64,000 bases of DNA from Protula sp. h YS-2021 (taxonomy: Eukaryota > Annelida > Polychaeta > Sabellida > Serpulidae). Below the pieces are notes generated by a model. The model did no database searches and was not told the origin of the DNA. It worked only from the letters and a program-made list of their open reading frames with translations. Positions 35,690 to 47,026 of this stretch are shown piece after piece. A program made the translations under genes and the position numbers. Location of the stretch: NCBI GenBank assembly GCA_949752745.1, contig OX457032.1, forward strand, positions 9,923,543-9,987,542, read 5' to 3'. The first letter of the stretch is position 1; each line of letters starts with the position of its first letter.

Positions 35690-35765
35690 ACAGCATACCC
35701 GTGGCGTAATGAATAGCGTGTTAGACTTCAAATCGTGAGGCCGTTCGATTCCCGGCTTGGGCGCT
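35690..35765 (+). mobile_element. Degenerate tRNA-like SINE head
   Basis: The sequence has an A-box-like tggcgtaatgaat, an anticodon-like loop cttcaaa, and a B-box-like cgttcgattcc with gccg/cggc arms. The acceptor stem does not pair well, so this is a tRNA-derived remnant and not a working tRNA. Confidence 0.45.
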
Positions 35766-36501
35766 AAATGTTTTTCATTTGCCGGAATGAATTGATATTT
35801 GACAGAAAGCATCCCTTGGTGATCCTGTATGCCACTTTTTATTTTTAGTCGATTTTTAATCATATGTCTCCCTTAGGGGGAGACATATATAGATTTTGTT
35901 GTGTCCACCCGTCCGTACGTCTGTCCGTACATCTGTCCGTCCGTCTGTGTGTCCGCAGCGATTTCTCTGAAAATAACAAACCGAAATCTCTCAAAACTTG
36001 CATGCAGGTTGGAGGCAGTAACCAAATGATGCCCATGTCATTTTTTTTTCTTTCCCACAAAAATTTTTTGCGATTTTTTTTACATTTTTTGGTTTTTGTG
36101 TTCTCTTGCTCTAACCATGTATTCCAGTTAATCAAACCTTGCAAGAATAAAGACCACAAAGTGCAAATATGTACTGGTTTGGTATTGTACATTTTCGTCA
36201 AAAATTGTATTTTTGCCGATTTCTTAAATTTTTGGCTTGTGTGTGTTTTTCACTGTCTTTGATTTGTGTATGCGTTATCTCCGAAACGATTACTTGGCTT
36301 TTGCTCAAACCTTGCAAGAAGAACGACCATATAGTGCTTATCTTTACTGAGGAGTTATTGTTCATTTTCGTCAAAAATTGTGTTATTCGCGTTTTTTTTA
36401 AAAAATTTTACTTAGGTGTATTTTTAACTGTTTTTGATTTTGTGTATGCGATATGTCCGAAACGGTTGGTTGGATTTTGCACAAACCTTGCAGGAAGAAC
36501 G

Positions 36502-37116
36502 ACTATTAGAAAGTCGAGGAGCGAAACACAAAAACTTTGTTGACGCGTTTATTCACGATTCTATCCACGTTAACGTCCGCGCACCCCAGAGGACAAATGG
36601 TGCATCAGCCGTCCAAACGCTAACTCTCCGTGCTGAACGGTAACTGAAACAATACATTGCACACAGGTATTAAACCCAAGTTACATGCCTAAATAAATCC
36701 CATTTAGGACACAAGTCGATACTCGATTACTGATTTGAAACCCAGTATTTTAATAAACAAACTGCTGTCATTTCGAGAGAACACTCTGGAAAGTGCACAC
36801 GTCTTACGAACAATGGCAGAATTTTACGAGAAATAACACAAATTACCACGAAATACTGCCTTAAACAGACATACTTCTGTACTTGAAGAACGAGGTAAGT
36901 AATTATTTACAGCGCAAACCCACATATTTATGACAAATTATTACGATACGAGTGGATTCTTACCAAAAACAATTGGGCTCCTCCGAATAACTTTCTAAGA
37001 TTTTTATCCCGTTCTATTTATTAAAGATTTCACAATTTCACAATTTCGGTTGTGTTTTTTATTTCTTGTCCACATTTAGGACCAGGACTTTTGTCCGTTT
37101 CAATATCTTAAACTCA
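36502..37116 (-). repeat. BEL/Pao 3' LTR (left copy)
   Basis: It matches 45599-46216 with only a few substitutions, from actattagaaagtcg to caatatcttaaactca. On the minus strand it would start TGAG. The true LTR could extend right to about 37445, where a G-rich tract (ggggaag on the minus strand) resembles a polypurine tract; in that case the right LTR is truncated. Confidence 0.85.
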
Positions 37117-37829
37117 GGGAATGTTTACCCAGCTGATACAGCCCTCATGTTAAAAAACAATGGTAAAACATGACACAATACATTTCTAGGAGAATAATAA
37201 AAAATCGCTGGCAGCGGTTTTTACATTCCGCCTCCATGAAAATATCCCTATTTTCATGACATCAAGAAATACATGTTCAGAATTCACCGGACATTTTCCG
37301 ATATAAACAATATTATGACCGATTTTCGTGCAACTGCTGCACATGTTCATGCAAATAAACTACACTGATGCGCACGCGCGCACATCTGAACATGACATAA
37401 ACATATCAAATGATGACAACGGTGTACAGATATAACTTCCCCGGACATATCGTCCCTCAACACATAGGCCCCTCAACATAGGGGACACAAAGTAAGGGGT
37501 GTGGGCATAGCATTATCAAGTAAATATAACACAGAATATCACTGTCACCAGGCGATATCATTTTAATGCCCATTTCGAAGCAATAAGCTTGCTAAAATTA
37601 CAATTGTAACACTCGCTCTCGGACTTAGAAAATTTTTGGACCCTGCCCTGAGTGGCCGGGGTCATTTTTTTTTTGGCCTATTTTTTCACCAAAAAATAAG
37701 AGCGTAATTTTGAGATTTTTCACGAGTACGGATGAGAAATTACATTGGTGTCTTCGTACTGTCTTAAACGATAAGTCTATGCATTAAGAGTTCAGTTCAA
37801 ATAAGCAGTTCATTGCTTGCGATCAAATT
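37117..37829. other. BEL/Pao 3' internal noncoding region
   Basis: Lies between the pol stop and the 3' LTR. It contains an alternating tgatgcgcacgcgcgcac run at about 37368 and ccctcaacacatagg/ccctcaacatagg direct repeats near 37455. No coding frame. Confidence 0.5.
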
Positions 37830-38363
37830 TTATTCTGACCCTTCTAACAAATAAAGCTTCACGATTGGTCGGACCAATTCCGTCTTTCCTGTCTTCACAA
37901 CACAACTTCTTACGTGGCCATCCCTCCCGACGTTAACAGACACCACCCTACCCAAGGGCCATTGTCCGCGAGCCACGTTCTCATCACTAACGAGAACAAC
38001 GTCATTCACACGCATATTCCTGTGTGGGCGCTGCCACTTCTCGCGCAACTGCAGGGCAGGCAGGTACTCGCGTATCCAGCGGCGCCAGAAGACGTTGGCC
38101 AGGTATTGGACTTGTTTCCACCATCGACGTGCGTAATATTCGTTCTTGTCGAATGTCCCATAGGGAAGACACGAATTTGATCGCATCAGGAGAAGCTTGT
38201 TTGGGGACAGGGGATCTGGATGCGATGGGTCTTGGCTCACGTACGTAATTGGACGGTCGTTTATTATCTTCTCTACTTCGGCAAACAAGGTGAGTAGAGC
38301 TTCATCACTTAGCAACTGTTCTCCTGCCAGTGACTTGAGAACTTTGCGTACTGAGCGTATCAT
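37830..38363 (-). pseudogene. BEL/Pao integrase C-terminal part (DUF5641-like)
   Basis: A 177-codon frame beginning MIRSVRKVLKSLAGEQ, with EVEKIINDRPITYVS, DPLSPNKLLL, RRWWKQVQYLANVFWRRW and VNDVVLVSDENVARGQWPLG. These blocks are typical of the integrase tail and the DUF5641 domain of BEL/Pao polyproteins. A stop near 38412 separates it from the integrase core upstream, so it is not a separate gene. Confidence 0.85.
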
Positions 38364-38411
38364 GCGCTCCCACGCTCCTCCGGCGTGACTTGCGTGAGGG
38401 GGGTTAAAGTG

Positions 38412-39626
38412 TCAGTTTATCTCTTTCTGCAGAAAGTCGCGTGCTATTTTCTCTTGGTTCCATGCTGCCAACGCTTCTCTGAGCTCACGTTCTCCGGCTG
38501 TGAGGTTCGTTCCATTGAAACTGAACACCTTCCGTGGGCGTCTGCTCACGAATCTTTGGAACGCGGCTAGAAACGAATCGGTATCGAGCGTGTGGGCAAT
38601 TTCTAAGTGGATTGCCCGTGTGGCAAGGCATGTGAAAATCACGCTGTATCTCTTGCAATGCGTCCGCCCCACTTTTACTGTAAGTGGGCCGAAGTAATCC
38701 ACACCTATGTTGGTAAATGGGGGGTTGTCCGGGGTCATCCTCTCTGGCTGTAGAGGGGCCATGAGTTGCTGGCATGGACGGCTATTCCTGCGTCTGCACT
38801 CTATATAGTTTCTTATAATCCTCTTAATTGCTCCCCGTCCACGTAGAATCCAATACTTCTCTCGAGCTAGCGCCAGTACCTGATTCATTCCTACGTGGCC
38901 GTTGTATTTATGTATGCTCGCGATGATGAGTGACGTCACTGCGTGTTTCTCAGGTAAAACAACAGGCGCTTTAGTACCGGTGTCTAGCGATGAGAGGCGT
39001 AATAAACCGGCGACACGTATCTGGCCTTCTTCGTACACGGGGTTCAGGTGGACGAGTTTGCTATCTTTTAGTACGGCACTTCCGCGCTGTAATCTTTCCG
39101 CTTCGTCAGTGAAGCACTGGCGTTGAACGTAGTTGAATATTTGGTCCGATGCGTCACGTATTTCGTCAACAGTCAAGTCTGCTTTAGGTAAGTCACAGTT
39201 GCGCTTTAGATACTTCACAATACAGTACTTCTTGAAGCGTAGTATCCACGTTACTGCTCTTTGCAGTCTGTGCCAGTCAGAGTAATGGTTGAATAATTTC
39301 TGGACTGGATCGTCTTCAATCCTAATTGCATTAGACGCAACGTGCCCTCTTGTTTCGTAATCATCCTCCTTAACGCGTGGGACCTTTCCGGTTTGAGGCC
39401 ATTTGTCTTTGGGTTGCTTAAGGAATGCTGGTCCTTCTAGCCATGCCTTTAAACTCAAAGCATCGTCTGCGTCGATTCCTCTAGACGCCAGATCGGCTGG
39501 ATTCTGTGCGGTCGGTACGTGACGCCACTGATTGACTTCTGTGTTCTCGTGGATCACCCCCAAACGATTCTCCACGAACGCTTTGAATCGACGTGACTCG
39601 TTCTGTATATAGCTGAGCGTGATCAT
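38412..39626 (-). pseudogene. BEL/Pao RNase H end and integrase core
   Basis: This 404-codon frame starts inside the RNase H region (MITLSYIQNESRRFKAFVENR) and includes the zinc-binding part (HVGMNQVLALAREKYWI, ending in CRRRNSRP). The integrase core has the first Asp in NIGVDYFGPLTVK. The second acidic residue, normally in a DNGTN motif, reads FSFNGTNLT, so the catalytic Asp is lost. Upstream, a TAG replaces the expected Trp codon just before TDSM (39636). Confidence 0.88.
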
Positions 39627-39636
39627 CGAATCAGTC

Positions 39637-39900
39637 TAGAACACTGTTCGCTCGATCTCGAGTTCTAACTCTTCCCTCACTTGGGTATAGAGGCGACTCG
39701 CTAGAACGGCTGCCGACAGTTCGAGCCTTGGGATAGACACCTGCTTGAGGGGTGTGAGACGGGACTTGCCCATAACTAGTGAAGTCGTGACGTCATTTTG
39801 ATCGTTGGTGAATCTAAGGTACCCACAGTCGCCATACCCTGTCTCCGCTGCATCACAAAAAATGTGTAGTTGCGCGTCAGTGAAATTTTGCTGGTTTGTA
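39637..39900 (-). pseudogene. BEL/Pao RT-RNase H connecting part
   Basis: In the minus strand the frame reads QLHIFCDAAETGYGDCGY and LTPLKQVSIPRLELSAAVLASRL, the conserved RNase H entry of BEL/Pao elements. A frameshift near 39890 separates it from the RT frame and the TAG at 39636 from the downstream frame. Confidence 0.8.
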
Positions 39901-41020
39901 GCATCGGGGAACTTTCACGGTTTTTAGATTTGGCAACGCTGCTTGCCATTTTGCCCACCTGTTACCTTCGGCGAGAGGGACTTCGTCGTCCCACGTCAAC
40001 TTCTGACGACACAAATCTTGTAAAATAGCTTTAGCTTTCAATGTGACCGGTGCTGCAAGGCCTAATGGGTCGAACAGAGAACAAATGGCAGATAAAATAC
40101 CACGTCGAGTTGCGGGCTTTTCGAGGACCTTTGCGTCAAAGGTGAGCTCGTCACGGTACACATTCCAGCGAACACCTAGGGCGCGCTCGTTTGGAGATTC
40201 ATCACACAAAGTGTTTTCCTTTAAGGACGCTGCTCGTTCTGAGCTTGGTATGCTGTCGAGAACACTTTGGCTGTTTCTGATGAACTTGGTAAGTCTAAAT
40301 CCTCCCTTACTCAGTAATGACTGCATTTCACCCGACATCTGTATAGCGTTTTCTTCGTCTCTAACTGACTTCAGGAAATCATCAACATAAAAATTCTTGA
40401 AGACATTACTCACGGTTTCTTCACTGTACTGTTGTTTGTTGTCATCGGCTGTCTTGCGCAAGGCGTAAGTGGTGCAACTAGGTGACGATTTCGCTCCGAA
40501 TATGTGAACCGTCATTCGATACTCCTTCGGTGTGACATTCAGATCACCGTTAGGCCACCACAGAAAACGTAGGGCGTCGCGATCGTGCTCAGAGACCTTC
40601 ACTTGGTGGAACATACTTTCGATATCTGCGGCTACGGCGACCTGCTCCTGGCGGAAACGCATGAGCACACCTACAAGACTGTTGAAGTAATCGGGACCTT
40701 GTAGGAGTTCTCTGTTCAGAGATACGCCTTGGAACTTCGATGCTCCGTCAAACACAACACGGACTTTTCCAGGTTTGTTCTCGTTCTGCACTGGCTGATG
40801 AGGTACGTACCAGAGTCGTTTGGGGGGACTGCTAGTATTGGGAACTTCTTCAGCGTGACCTTTACCGATATAGTCATTTATTTGCTCTTTGTACTTTTGA
40901 TGGAGGTCTGGGTATCTTTCCAACCGCCGTTTAAGCTGTGACAAGCGAGCGTGTGCTTTGGAGATGTTGTTCGGCAGGTGAGGGTTTTCATCTCTCCAAG
41001 GTAAGCCCATCTTGTAATGT
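39877..41020 (-). pseudogene. BEL/Pao reverse transcriptase
   Basis: The frame covers the linker GHYKMGLPWRDENPHLPNN, VFDGASKF, DIESMFHQVKV, FLWWPNGD, the FYVDDFL catalytic motif and RRGILSAICSLFDPLGLAAP, all in BEL/Pao order. Codons at 41031-41118 of this open frame are antisense LINE sequence. RT synthesises element cDNA inside gag particles. The domain itself looks intact, but the polyprotein is interrupted by the LINE on one side and a frameshift on the other. Confidence 0.9.
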
Positions 41021-42969
41021 CCGTTATCGAAAAAGCCTACGACACGGCTTGGAAACACGGGGTTTTGCAAGATCTCTACGACCTTGGTATACGAGGTCGC
41101 CTTCCTGAATTCATTCAAGCGTTTTTAAATGACAGGCGGTTTAAAGTCCGTCTCGGTTCCATTTTCTCGGATTATTTTGAGCAAGAAGAGGGCTATCCTC
41201 AAGGCTGTATTCTATCAATTCTGTTGTTTCTAATCAAAATCAATAGTATCAAAGGCGCAACTAAACAGGGAATAGACAGCTCACTCTTTGTAGACGACTT
41301 TGCAATGTCTGCCAGGGGCAAGAATATGAATCTGATCGAGCGTCGCCTCCAGCAAAATATAAACTCGCTTCAAAAATGGGCTGACCAAAATGGTTTCAAG
41401 TTTTCGCAAACCAAAACAGTTTGTATGCACTTTTGCAACAAGCGAAAGCCACACGACGATCCCATTTTATACTTATCAAACACTCAGATACCTGTAGTAA
41501 AGGAAAACAAATTCCTTGGTCTAATTCTGGACTCGAAGCTAAATTTTATTCCCCACATAAAAGACGTGAAGAGGAAATGTCAAAAGGCACTCAATCTGCT
41601 GCGAGTCGTCTCCGCTCAAGACTGGGGAGCAGATACCAGTACTAAATTAAAACTGTATAGATCATTAATAAGATCTAGAATAGATTATGGTAGCATCGTC
41701 TACGGATCAGCCAGGCCTTCGTACTTGAAGATGTTGAACCCAATACAAAATCAAGGCCTTCGCCTCTGCCTTAACGCTTTCAGAACGTCACCTGCGGAAA
41801 GCCTTCAGGTTGAATCAAATGAACAACCACTAGATATCCAACGAATCAAACTGTCAGTGCAATACGCAGTTAAACTATACGCAAACAAAGAAAACCCGAC
41901 CCATAAGGCAGTGTTCGAAAAAGACCATTCAGAAATCCTAAGCACACGCCCTAGGGTTATCGTACCCTTTGGCACTAGAATCCGGAACCACCTTAATAAT
42001 GCTGGAATCAAAGTTGAGCAAATTGCAAACTTGAAAGTTTCAAAATACCCAACATGGAAAATACAAAGGCCAACTATAAACAAAAATCTGACAGACTTTT
42101 CCAAAGACACAACAAATGCTGAAGAATTCAAAGTTAGGTTTGCTGAGATAAAGGAAACCTACCCTCACCATTATTTCATATACACGGACGGATCTAAGCT
42201 CGATATCCAAGTTGCTGCCTCAATAATTACAAAATCAAATACCCTTAAAACAAGATTGCCAAACGGCTCCTCCATCTTTTCCGCGGAGGTTCGGGCACTC
42301 CAACTAGCCATGGAAATTATCAAGATTAGCAGGTACAAAAAATTCGCTATCTGTGTCGATTCATTATCGGTCTTACAGTCACTAGAAAATCTGCAAGTGT
42401 CGAACACAATGATTCTAGACCTAATAGAACGTTACGAAAGGGCAGTCAAACAAGACAAATCCCTAGTATTTTGCTGGGTGCCAAGCCACGTGGGCATACC
42501 GGGTAATGAAGCTGCGGACCAGGCAGCAAAAGAGGCGCTAAACTACAACATATCCGACCTTCTCATACCATACTCCGATTTTAAACCCCATATTACAAGT
42601 TATGCAAAAAACCTTTGGCAACAAAAATGGAACGAACAAAGAAATAACAAACTCTTTCAAATCCAACCTACAGTTGGACAAAAACAGCTAGCTCTTGGCA
42701 GTATTCGCGACACAACGGTTATGCATAGAGTTCGAATCGGGCACACATACATCACCCACGGATATCTTTTGAGAGGCGATGCTCCTCCACAATGTATTGG
42801 TTGTCAAGAACGTTTGACTGCAAAACATATTCTGCTCAACTGCGTAGATTTTCAGAACATTCGTTCACGCTACTACAGTGTGAATTCCATGAAAGACCTT
42901 TTTACAAAGGTAGCACCAAGCAAAATTATTTCTTTTCTGAAAGAAATACACTTGTACAGCAAGATTTAA
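41017..42969 (+). CDS. LINE ORF2 C-terminal part (RT and RNase H), uninterrupted
   Basis: Open for 650 codons. The first five or so codons are BEL sequence read by chance; the LINE part starts with EKAYDTAWKHGVL. RT has YPQGCILSILLF and FVDDFAMS near residue 90. RNase H has its acidic residues in YTDGSK (near 388), SAEVRAL, VDS (near 446) and GNEAADQ (near 494). A zinc motif CIGCQERLTAKHILLNC is near residue 593, and it ends KEIHLYSKI. It lacks the endonuclease and the first half of RT, so it cannot retrotranspose. The RNase H could fold if expressed. No promoter is evident. Confidence 0.88.
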   Translation: MSVIEKAYDTAWKHGVLQDLYDLGIRGRLPEFIQAFLNDRRFKVRLGSIFSDYFEQEEGYPQGCILSILLFLIKINSIKGATKQGIDSSLFVDDFAMSARGKNMNLIERRLQQNINSLQKWADQNGFKFSQTKTVCMHFCNKRKPHDDPILYLSNTQIPVVKENKFLGLILDSKLNFIPHIKDVKRKCQKALNLLRVVSAQDWGADTSTKLKLYRSLIRSRIDYGSIVYGSARPSYLKMLNPIQNQGLRLCLNAFRTSPAESLQVESNEQPLDIQRIKLSVQYAVKLYANKENPTHKAVFEKDHSEILSTRPRVIVPFGTRIRNHLNNAGIKVEQIANLKVSKYPTWKIQRPTINKNLTDFSKDTTNAEEFKVRFAEIKETYPHHYFIYTDGSKLDIQVAASIITKSNTLKTRLPNGSSIFSAEVRALQLAMEIIKISRYKKFAICVDSLSVLQSLENLQVSNTMILDLIERYERAVKQDKSLVFCWVPSHVGIPGNEAADQAAKEALNYNISDLLIPYSDFKPHITSYAKNLWQQKWNEQRNNKLFQIQPTVGQKQLALGSIRDTTVMHRVRIGHTYITHGYLLRGDAPPQCIGCQERLTAKHILLNCVDFQNIRSRYYSVNSMKDLFTKVAPSKIISFLKEIHLYSKI

Positions 42970-43123
42970 ATTGAATTTAGTTGATTTTAGATGTATACAT
43001 TACTTGTTTTGTCTATTTTAATTGATTTTAATTTCAACCGAGTCTTCCTATAGCAACAGAACTGACACAATATGACCCTAACGGGTTGCTCGTGTCGTTA
43101 AACCAATCAATCAATCAATCAAA
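41031..43123 (+). mobile_element. I/Nimb-like LINE copy 4, 5'-truncated, inside BEL pol
   Basis: A 2093-bp insertion with the 10-bp target-site duplication ccgttatcga (41021-41030 and 43124-43133). It retains the RT from the AYDTAWK motif, RNase H, 3' UTR, stem-loop (43064-43096) and an (aatc)n tail. It is on the plus strand, opposite to the host element. Few lesions, so it is young. Confidence 0.95.
43064..43096 (+). other. LINE copy 4 3' stem-loop
   Basis: Outer arms GACAC (43064-43068) and GTGTC (43092-43096), inner arms ACCC (43075-43078) and GGGT (43083-43086), loop TAAC. It sits just before gttaaacc and the (aatc)n tail. Confidence 0.8.
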
Positions 43124-44937
43124 CCGTTATCGATAGTGATAGAGTCCTCCATCATGTCGTTAGCGCGCCTATCCTCCACTGACCATCCGGCTTTGTCCGA
43201 ACTGAGCGACTCACTGAAGTCTGTTGTCCACATCTTCTCGACGGTGTCTCTGAGGCTGTCCGTTCGCAGAAAGTTAACACTGGCTGTGGCATTCCCTTTT
43301 CTGCTAGAGAGACCGCGTATCACCCAACCGAGGGCTGTGCGGGTTGCGTAGGGTTCTCCCTCGACACCAGAACTCCGAACCTCTAAGGGTACTTGAGAAT
43401 CGCACCCTATCAGCAACATAACGTCTGTTGCTTTAATTTGTGGAATATTAATGTCCTTCAGATGGGCGTACTTCGCGACGTCTGATTGCCTTGGGGCGGG
43501 GTTTGAAGATATCCCAAGTCGTTTGACCGACCACACCCCCTTTAATAACACCGAATTGCTGCCGTCCAGCGATCTCACAGCCAAGTCCGTTTCGACACCG
43601 CTGTTCTTCTGCTGTTGAGGTGTGAGTGTTGAAACCTGATACGTCACAGGCTTACCCTGTATGCCTAGCGTCTGCAGCAAGCGCTCGTCACAGAATGTCT
43701 GCTGTGAACCGTCGTCGAAGAGGGCATATGTCCAGACGGAGCGACCGTTGGTACCCATGACTTCGACCGGAATGATCCCAAGTAGGGTCTCCGATTTCTG
43801 GCTGCAATTAGTTGCTGTCACGCTGGCGGGATTCTGATCGGGTGCACGTTTTGGCCACGAATGCAACAGTGCGTGGTGACGCATATCACAGCCCGTCACA
43901 TTGCACGCAGTCGGTCTCCTACAATCACGAGCAAAGTGATTCCTCTTCAAGCAATTTTTACACAGTCTCAGTCGCTTAACTGTCGCCCATCTGTCGCGTA
44001 ATGGCTGGTTGGAGAAGACTGCACAGGCAGCTAAGTCAGCACACCCTCTATTGCAACATGCACAGCTTCGGGCGACGCGTATGGGCGTTGCGCTCTGCGT
44101 TGACAGCGTAGTCACCCTGGGTTTGACATGCGGGGATCTCGGGGAACTCACTCGTTCTTCGCGCACCAGATCTAGTCCATACATAGACGTGGCTGTGCGT
44201 GACTTGTTCTCCACAAATTTCACGAGATCAGTGAACTTTGGCTCGCGCCCAGAGTCCAGAATCGACTGGGCGACGTCAGCCCACTTGACGCAAAAATAGT
44301 GTGGCAATCGGCGTACGATTCTGCGCATGTTCTCCGAGTTATCCACGTCTGAACCGAAACCCGTCTGCGAGAGTGTTATCTCACACCTCTGCAGCTCAAG
44401 GGAGAGATCGCTCAATGCCTTGACGTCATTAGGCCTGATTTGCGCTCCCTGTGTAAGTCTGTCGACGTACGCTCTGGCTATTTGATATGGTCGTCCATAG
44501 CGTGAAAGCAGGATCTCTCTAGCCTTTCTGTATCCCTGACTAGGATCCAGCAGAACACAGACTTCAATCGCCCTTTTTGCCTCACCGTTGCAGTACTGTA
44601 TCAAGTAACTTAATTTTGCCCTGTCATCCGGAACCCGAGCCTCCACTGACGTTTCAAAGTTCCTAATGAATTTAGAGTAATCCATAACGTCTCCACTGAA
44701 CGTAAGTATCTCGGGCTTTGGTAGACTGAAACTCTCCTGGAGGGCATTTGCTAAGCGGGAGAATGCGTCGTCGGAGCTGTGAGATACACTGTCTCTTACG
44801 TCAACGTACGTTTTCTCAGTCACACTTGGCGGCGGTACGTAGCGTGTCTCCGATTGACCTGTAGGGGTAGGAGCGGAGGGAGGACTCTGAGAATGGAGGG
44901 GGGCATCAGTCGCCCGTTGTGGTGCTTCCTCGGGCAA
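43124..44937 (-). pseudogene. BEL/Pao gag (DUF1759) and aspartic protease
   Basis: A 608-codon frame. Residues about 70-220 hold the DUF1759 capsid-like region (LPKPEILTFSGDVMDYSKF, ILLSRYGRPYQIARAYV). Near residue 330 is the zinc knuckle CKNCLKRNHFARDC, and near 410 the protease active-site motif ALFDDGSQQTFC. SVEDRRANDMMEDSIT at the end leads to the RT part across the LINE insertion. Its first codons follow a poly-A/T run (44936-44952) that shifts the frame from the upstream gag portion. Confidence 0.9.
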
Positions 44938-45551
44938 AAAAAAAAAAAAACCAAATCCTCGGGCAACGACGGCTTCTCTATAACCACGTTAGCGAACGAG
45001 GGAAGCTGGTTCCTTGATGCAGTTGCTGACTGGATGCTCACCTTCTCCGGTGCCTCATTAGCGTCCCAGAGGCTTTCTGTCTCCTCAATATCGTCAATCT
45101 CCGCCTCCATATCGAGTCTTTGCTGGCGGTGCTTCAGATCTAGTTCCAAGCGCTCACGTTCGATTCGTTGCTGCTCTATCATGCGTTGCTTCTTCCGCTC
45201 CGCGATTCTGCGTTGTCGCATTGCGGAAACACTGGAGCGGCCACTGACTGAGTCTTTGTCGTCCTTTTCCTGACGTCGAAGCCAGTCCTCGGTGCGTTCT
45301 GTACATTCTTTAAACGCTTTGACAGCGCTGCCGTATTGGGCCTCGAATGACGTCGTCGTCTCTGGATCACACACGATCAGATCCAGGAACTGCAGATGAC
45401 TCGATTCGAAGGCGGCGAACGCGTCACGCAATTTGCCGAGTTCGATCTGCACTGTTTCCCGATGCTCGGGAGTGAGGGTGTCCTGTCTAAAAATCCTGAG
45501 TGATTTTGAGAACTCATCAAAGAGGCGACCACGTTCCCTCTTCGCGTTCAC
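44820..45551 (-). pseudogene. BEL/Pao gag N-terminal coiled-coil part
   Basis: A frame of 243 codons starting MNAKRERGRLFDEFSKSLRIF, about 50 bp from the LTR edge. Residues about 110-160 are highly charged (RQRRIAERKKQRMIEQQRIE) and likely coiled coil, as in many BEL/Pao gag N-termini. The last 40 or so codons are out of frame; the real frame continues at 44937. A homopolymer slip at 44936-44952 explains the break, and a sequencing error there is possible. Confidence 0.85.
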
Positions 45552-45598
45552 TACGTCAGCTCGGTCACCCTCGGCGTTGACATTGAATAGTTTTTCTT

Positions 45599-46216
45599 AC
45601 TATTAGAAAGTCGAAGAGCGAAACACAAAAGCTTTGTTGACGCGTTTATTCACGATTCTATCCAAGTTAACGTCCGCGCACCCCAGAGGACAAATGGTGC
45701 ATCAGCGGTCCAAACGCTAACTCTCCGTGCTGAACGGTAACTGAAACAATACATTGCACACAGGTATTAAACCCAAGTTACATGCCTAAATAAATCCCAT
45801 TTAGGACACAAGTCGATACTCGATTACTGATTGGAAACCCAGTATTTTAATAAACAAACTGCTGTCATTTCGAGAGAAAACTCTGGTAAGTGCACACGTC
45901 TTACAAACAATGGCAGAATTTTACGAGAAATAACACAACAAATTACAACGAAATACTGCCTTAAACAGACATACTTCTGTACTTGAAGAACGAGATAAGT
46001 AATTATTTACAGCGCAAACCCACATATTTATGACAAATTATTACGATACGAGTGGATTCGTACCAAAAACTATTGGGCTCCTCCGAATAACTTTCTGAGT
46101 TTTTCATCCCGTTCTATTTATTAAAGATTTCACAATTTCACAATTTCGGTTGTGTTTTTTATTTCTTGTCCACATTTAGGACCAGGACTTTTGTCCGTTT
46201 CAATATCTTAAACTCA
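45599..46216 (-). repeat. BEL/Pao 5' LTR (right copy)
   Basis: Partner of 36502-37116. Its few differences (for example cgaagag for cgaggag) imply a fairly recent insertion. Similarity ends abruptly at aaactca, beyond which the hairpin-led element's sequence resumes. Confidence 0.85.
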
Positions 46217-46290
46217 CTTGAATTTTTCTTCGATCACTGAACAAGTCATGTGACTTCTGTATATTGAATTCCGTTAAAGAAAAATTGTGC

Positions 46291-46866
46291 ATTATCTCGA
46301 AAACGGTTAGAGATAGAGCGATTTTGAGCGTATTTTCGACCCTTTGGGCATTAACGACGTTACATAAGAGGTACCTCGGTGACCTTGACCTCCTCCGTCA
46401 AGGTCAATGTCAAAAACCGGAAGTTGACCATTATCTCGAAAACGGTTAGAGATAGAGCGATTTTGAGCTTATTTTCGACCTTTTGGGCCCAAAGGACGTT
46501 ATATAAGAGGTACCTCGGTGACCTTGACCTCCTCCGTCATGGTCAAGGTCACAAACCGGAAGTTGACCATTATCTCGAAAACGGTTAGAAATAGAGCGGT
46601 TTTGAGCTTATTTTCGACCCTTTGGGCCTAAAAGACGTTATATAAGAAGTACCTCGGTGACCTTGACCTCCTCCGTCATGGTCAAAGTCAAAAACCGGAA
46701 GTTGACCATTATCTCGAAAACGGTTAGAGATAGAGCGATTTTGAGCTTATTTTCGACCCTTTGGGCCTAAAAGACGTTATATAAGAGGTACCTCGGTGAC
46801 CTTGACCTCCTCCGTCAAGGTCAATGTCAAAAACCGGAAGTTGACCATTATCTCGAAAACGGTTAG
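46291..46866. repeat. 139-bp tandem repeat, just over four copies
   Basis: The phrase attatctcgaaaacggttag recurs at 46291, 46430, 46569, 46708 and 46847, exactly 139 bp apart. Each unit also has gaccttgacctcctccgtca. Copies are about 95% alike. The last copy breaks off at 46866. It forms the core array of the hairpin-led element. Confidence 0.97.
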
Positions 46867-47006
46867 AAAATTTGATTATTTGAGATTACATTATATTTAC
46901 TTCGATATCCTTGTTCATAATAATAATTCGGAAGCTGACAATTATGTGGAAAGACTGAAAAATGTGTCTTTGACCAGATAGATTGTACCATTGCAAGTGG
47001 GTGTCA

Positions 47007-47026
47007 TTTCGCTACGTGTAGCGAAA
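47007..47026 (+). other. Terminal hairpin of the Helitron-like element
   Basis: TTTCGCTAC and GTAGCGAAA form a perfect 9-bp stem with a GT loop. CTAG lies at 47033-47036, then TT. The distance and order match Helitron 3' ends. Confidence 0.7.

Larger units (their letters stand above)
36502..46216 (-). mobile_element. BEL/Pao LTR retrotransposon, minus strand
   Basis: Two near-identical LTR stretches enclose gag (DUF1759-like), aspartic protease, RT, RNase H and integrase in the BEL/Pao order on the minus strand. Pol is interrupted by a LINE (41031-43123). All major parts are present but carry frameshifts and nonsense codons. No flanking target-site duplication could be matched, which may mean the right end is truncated. 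A tRNA primer site next to the right LTR was not identified. Confidence 0.9.
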
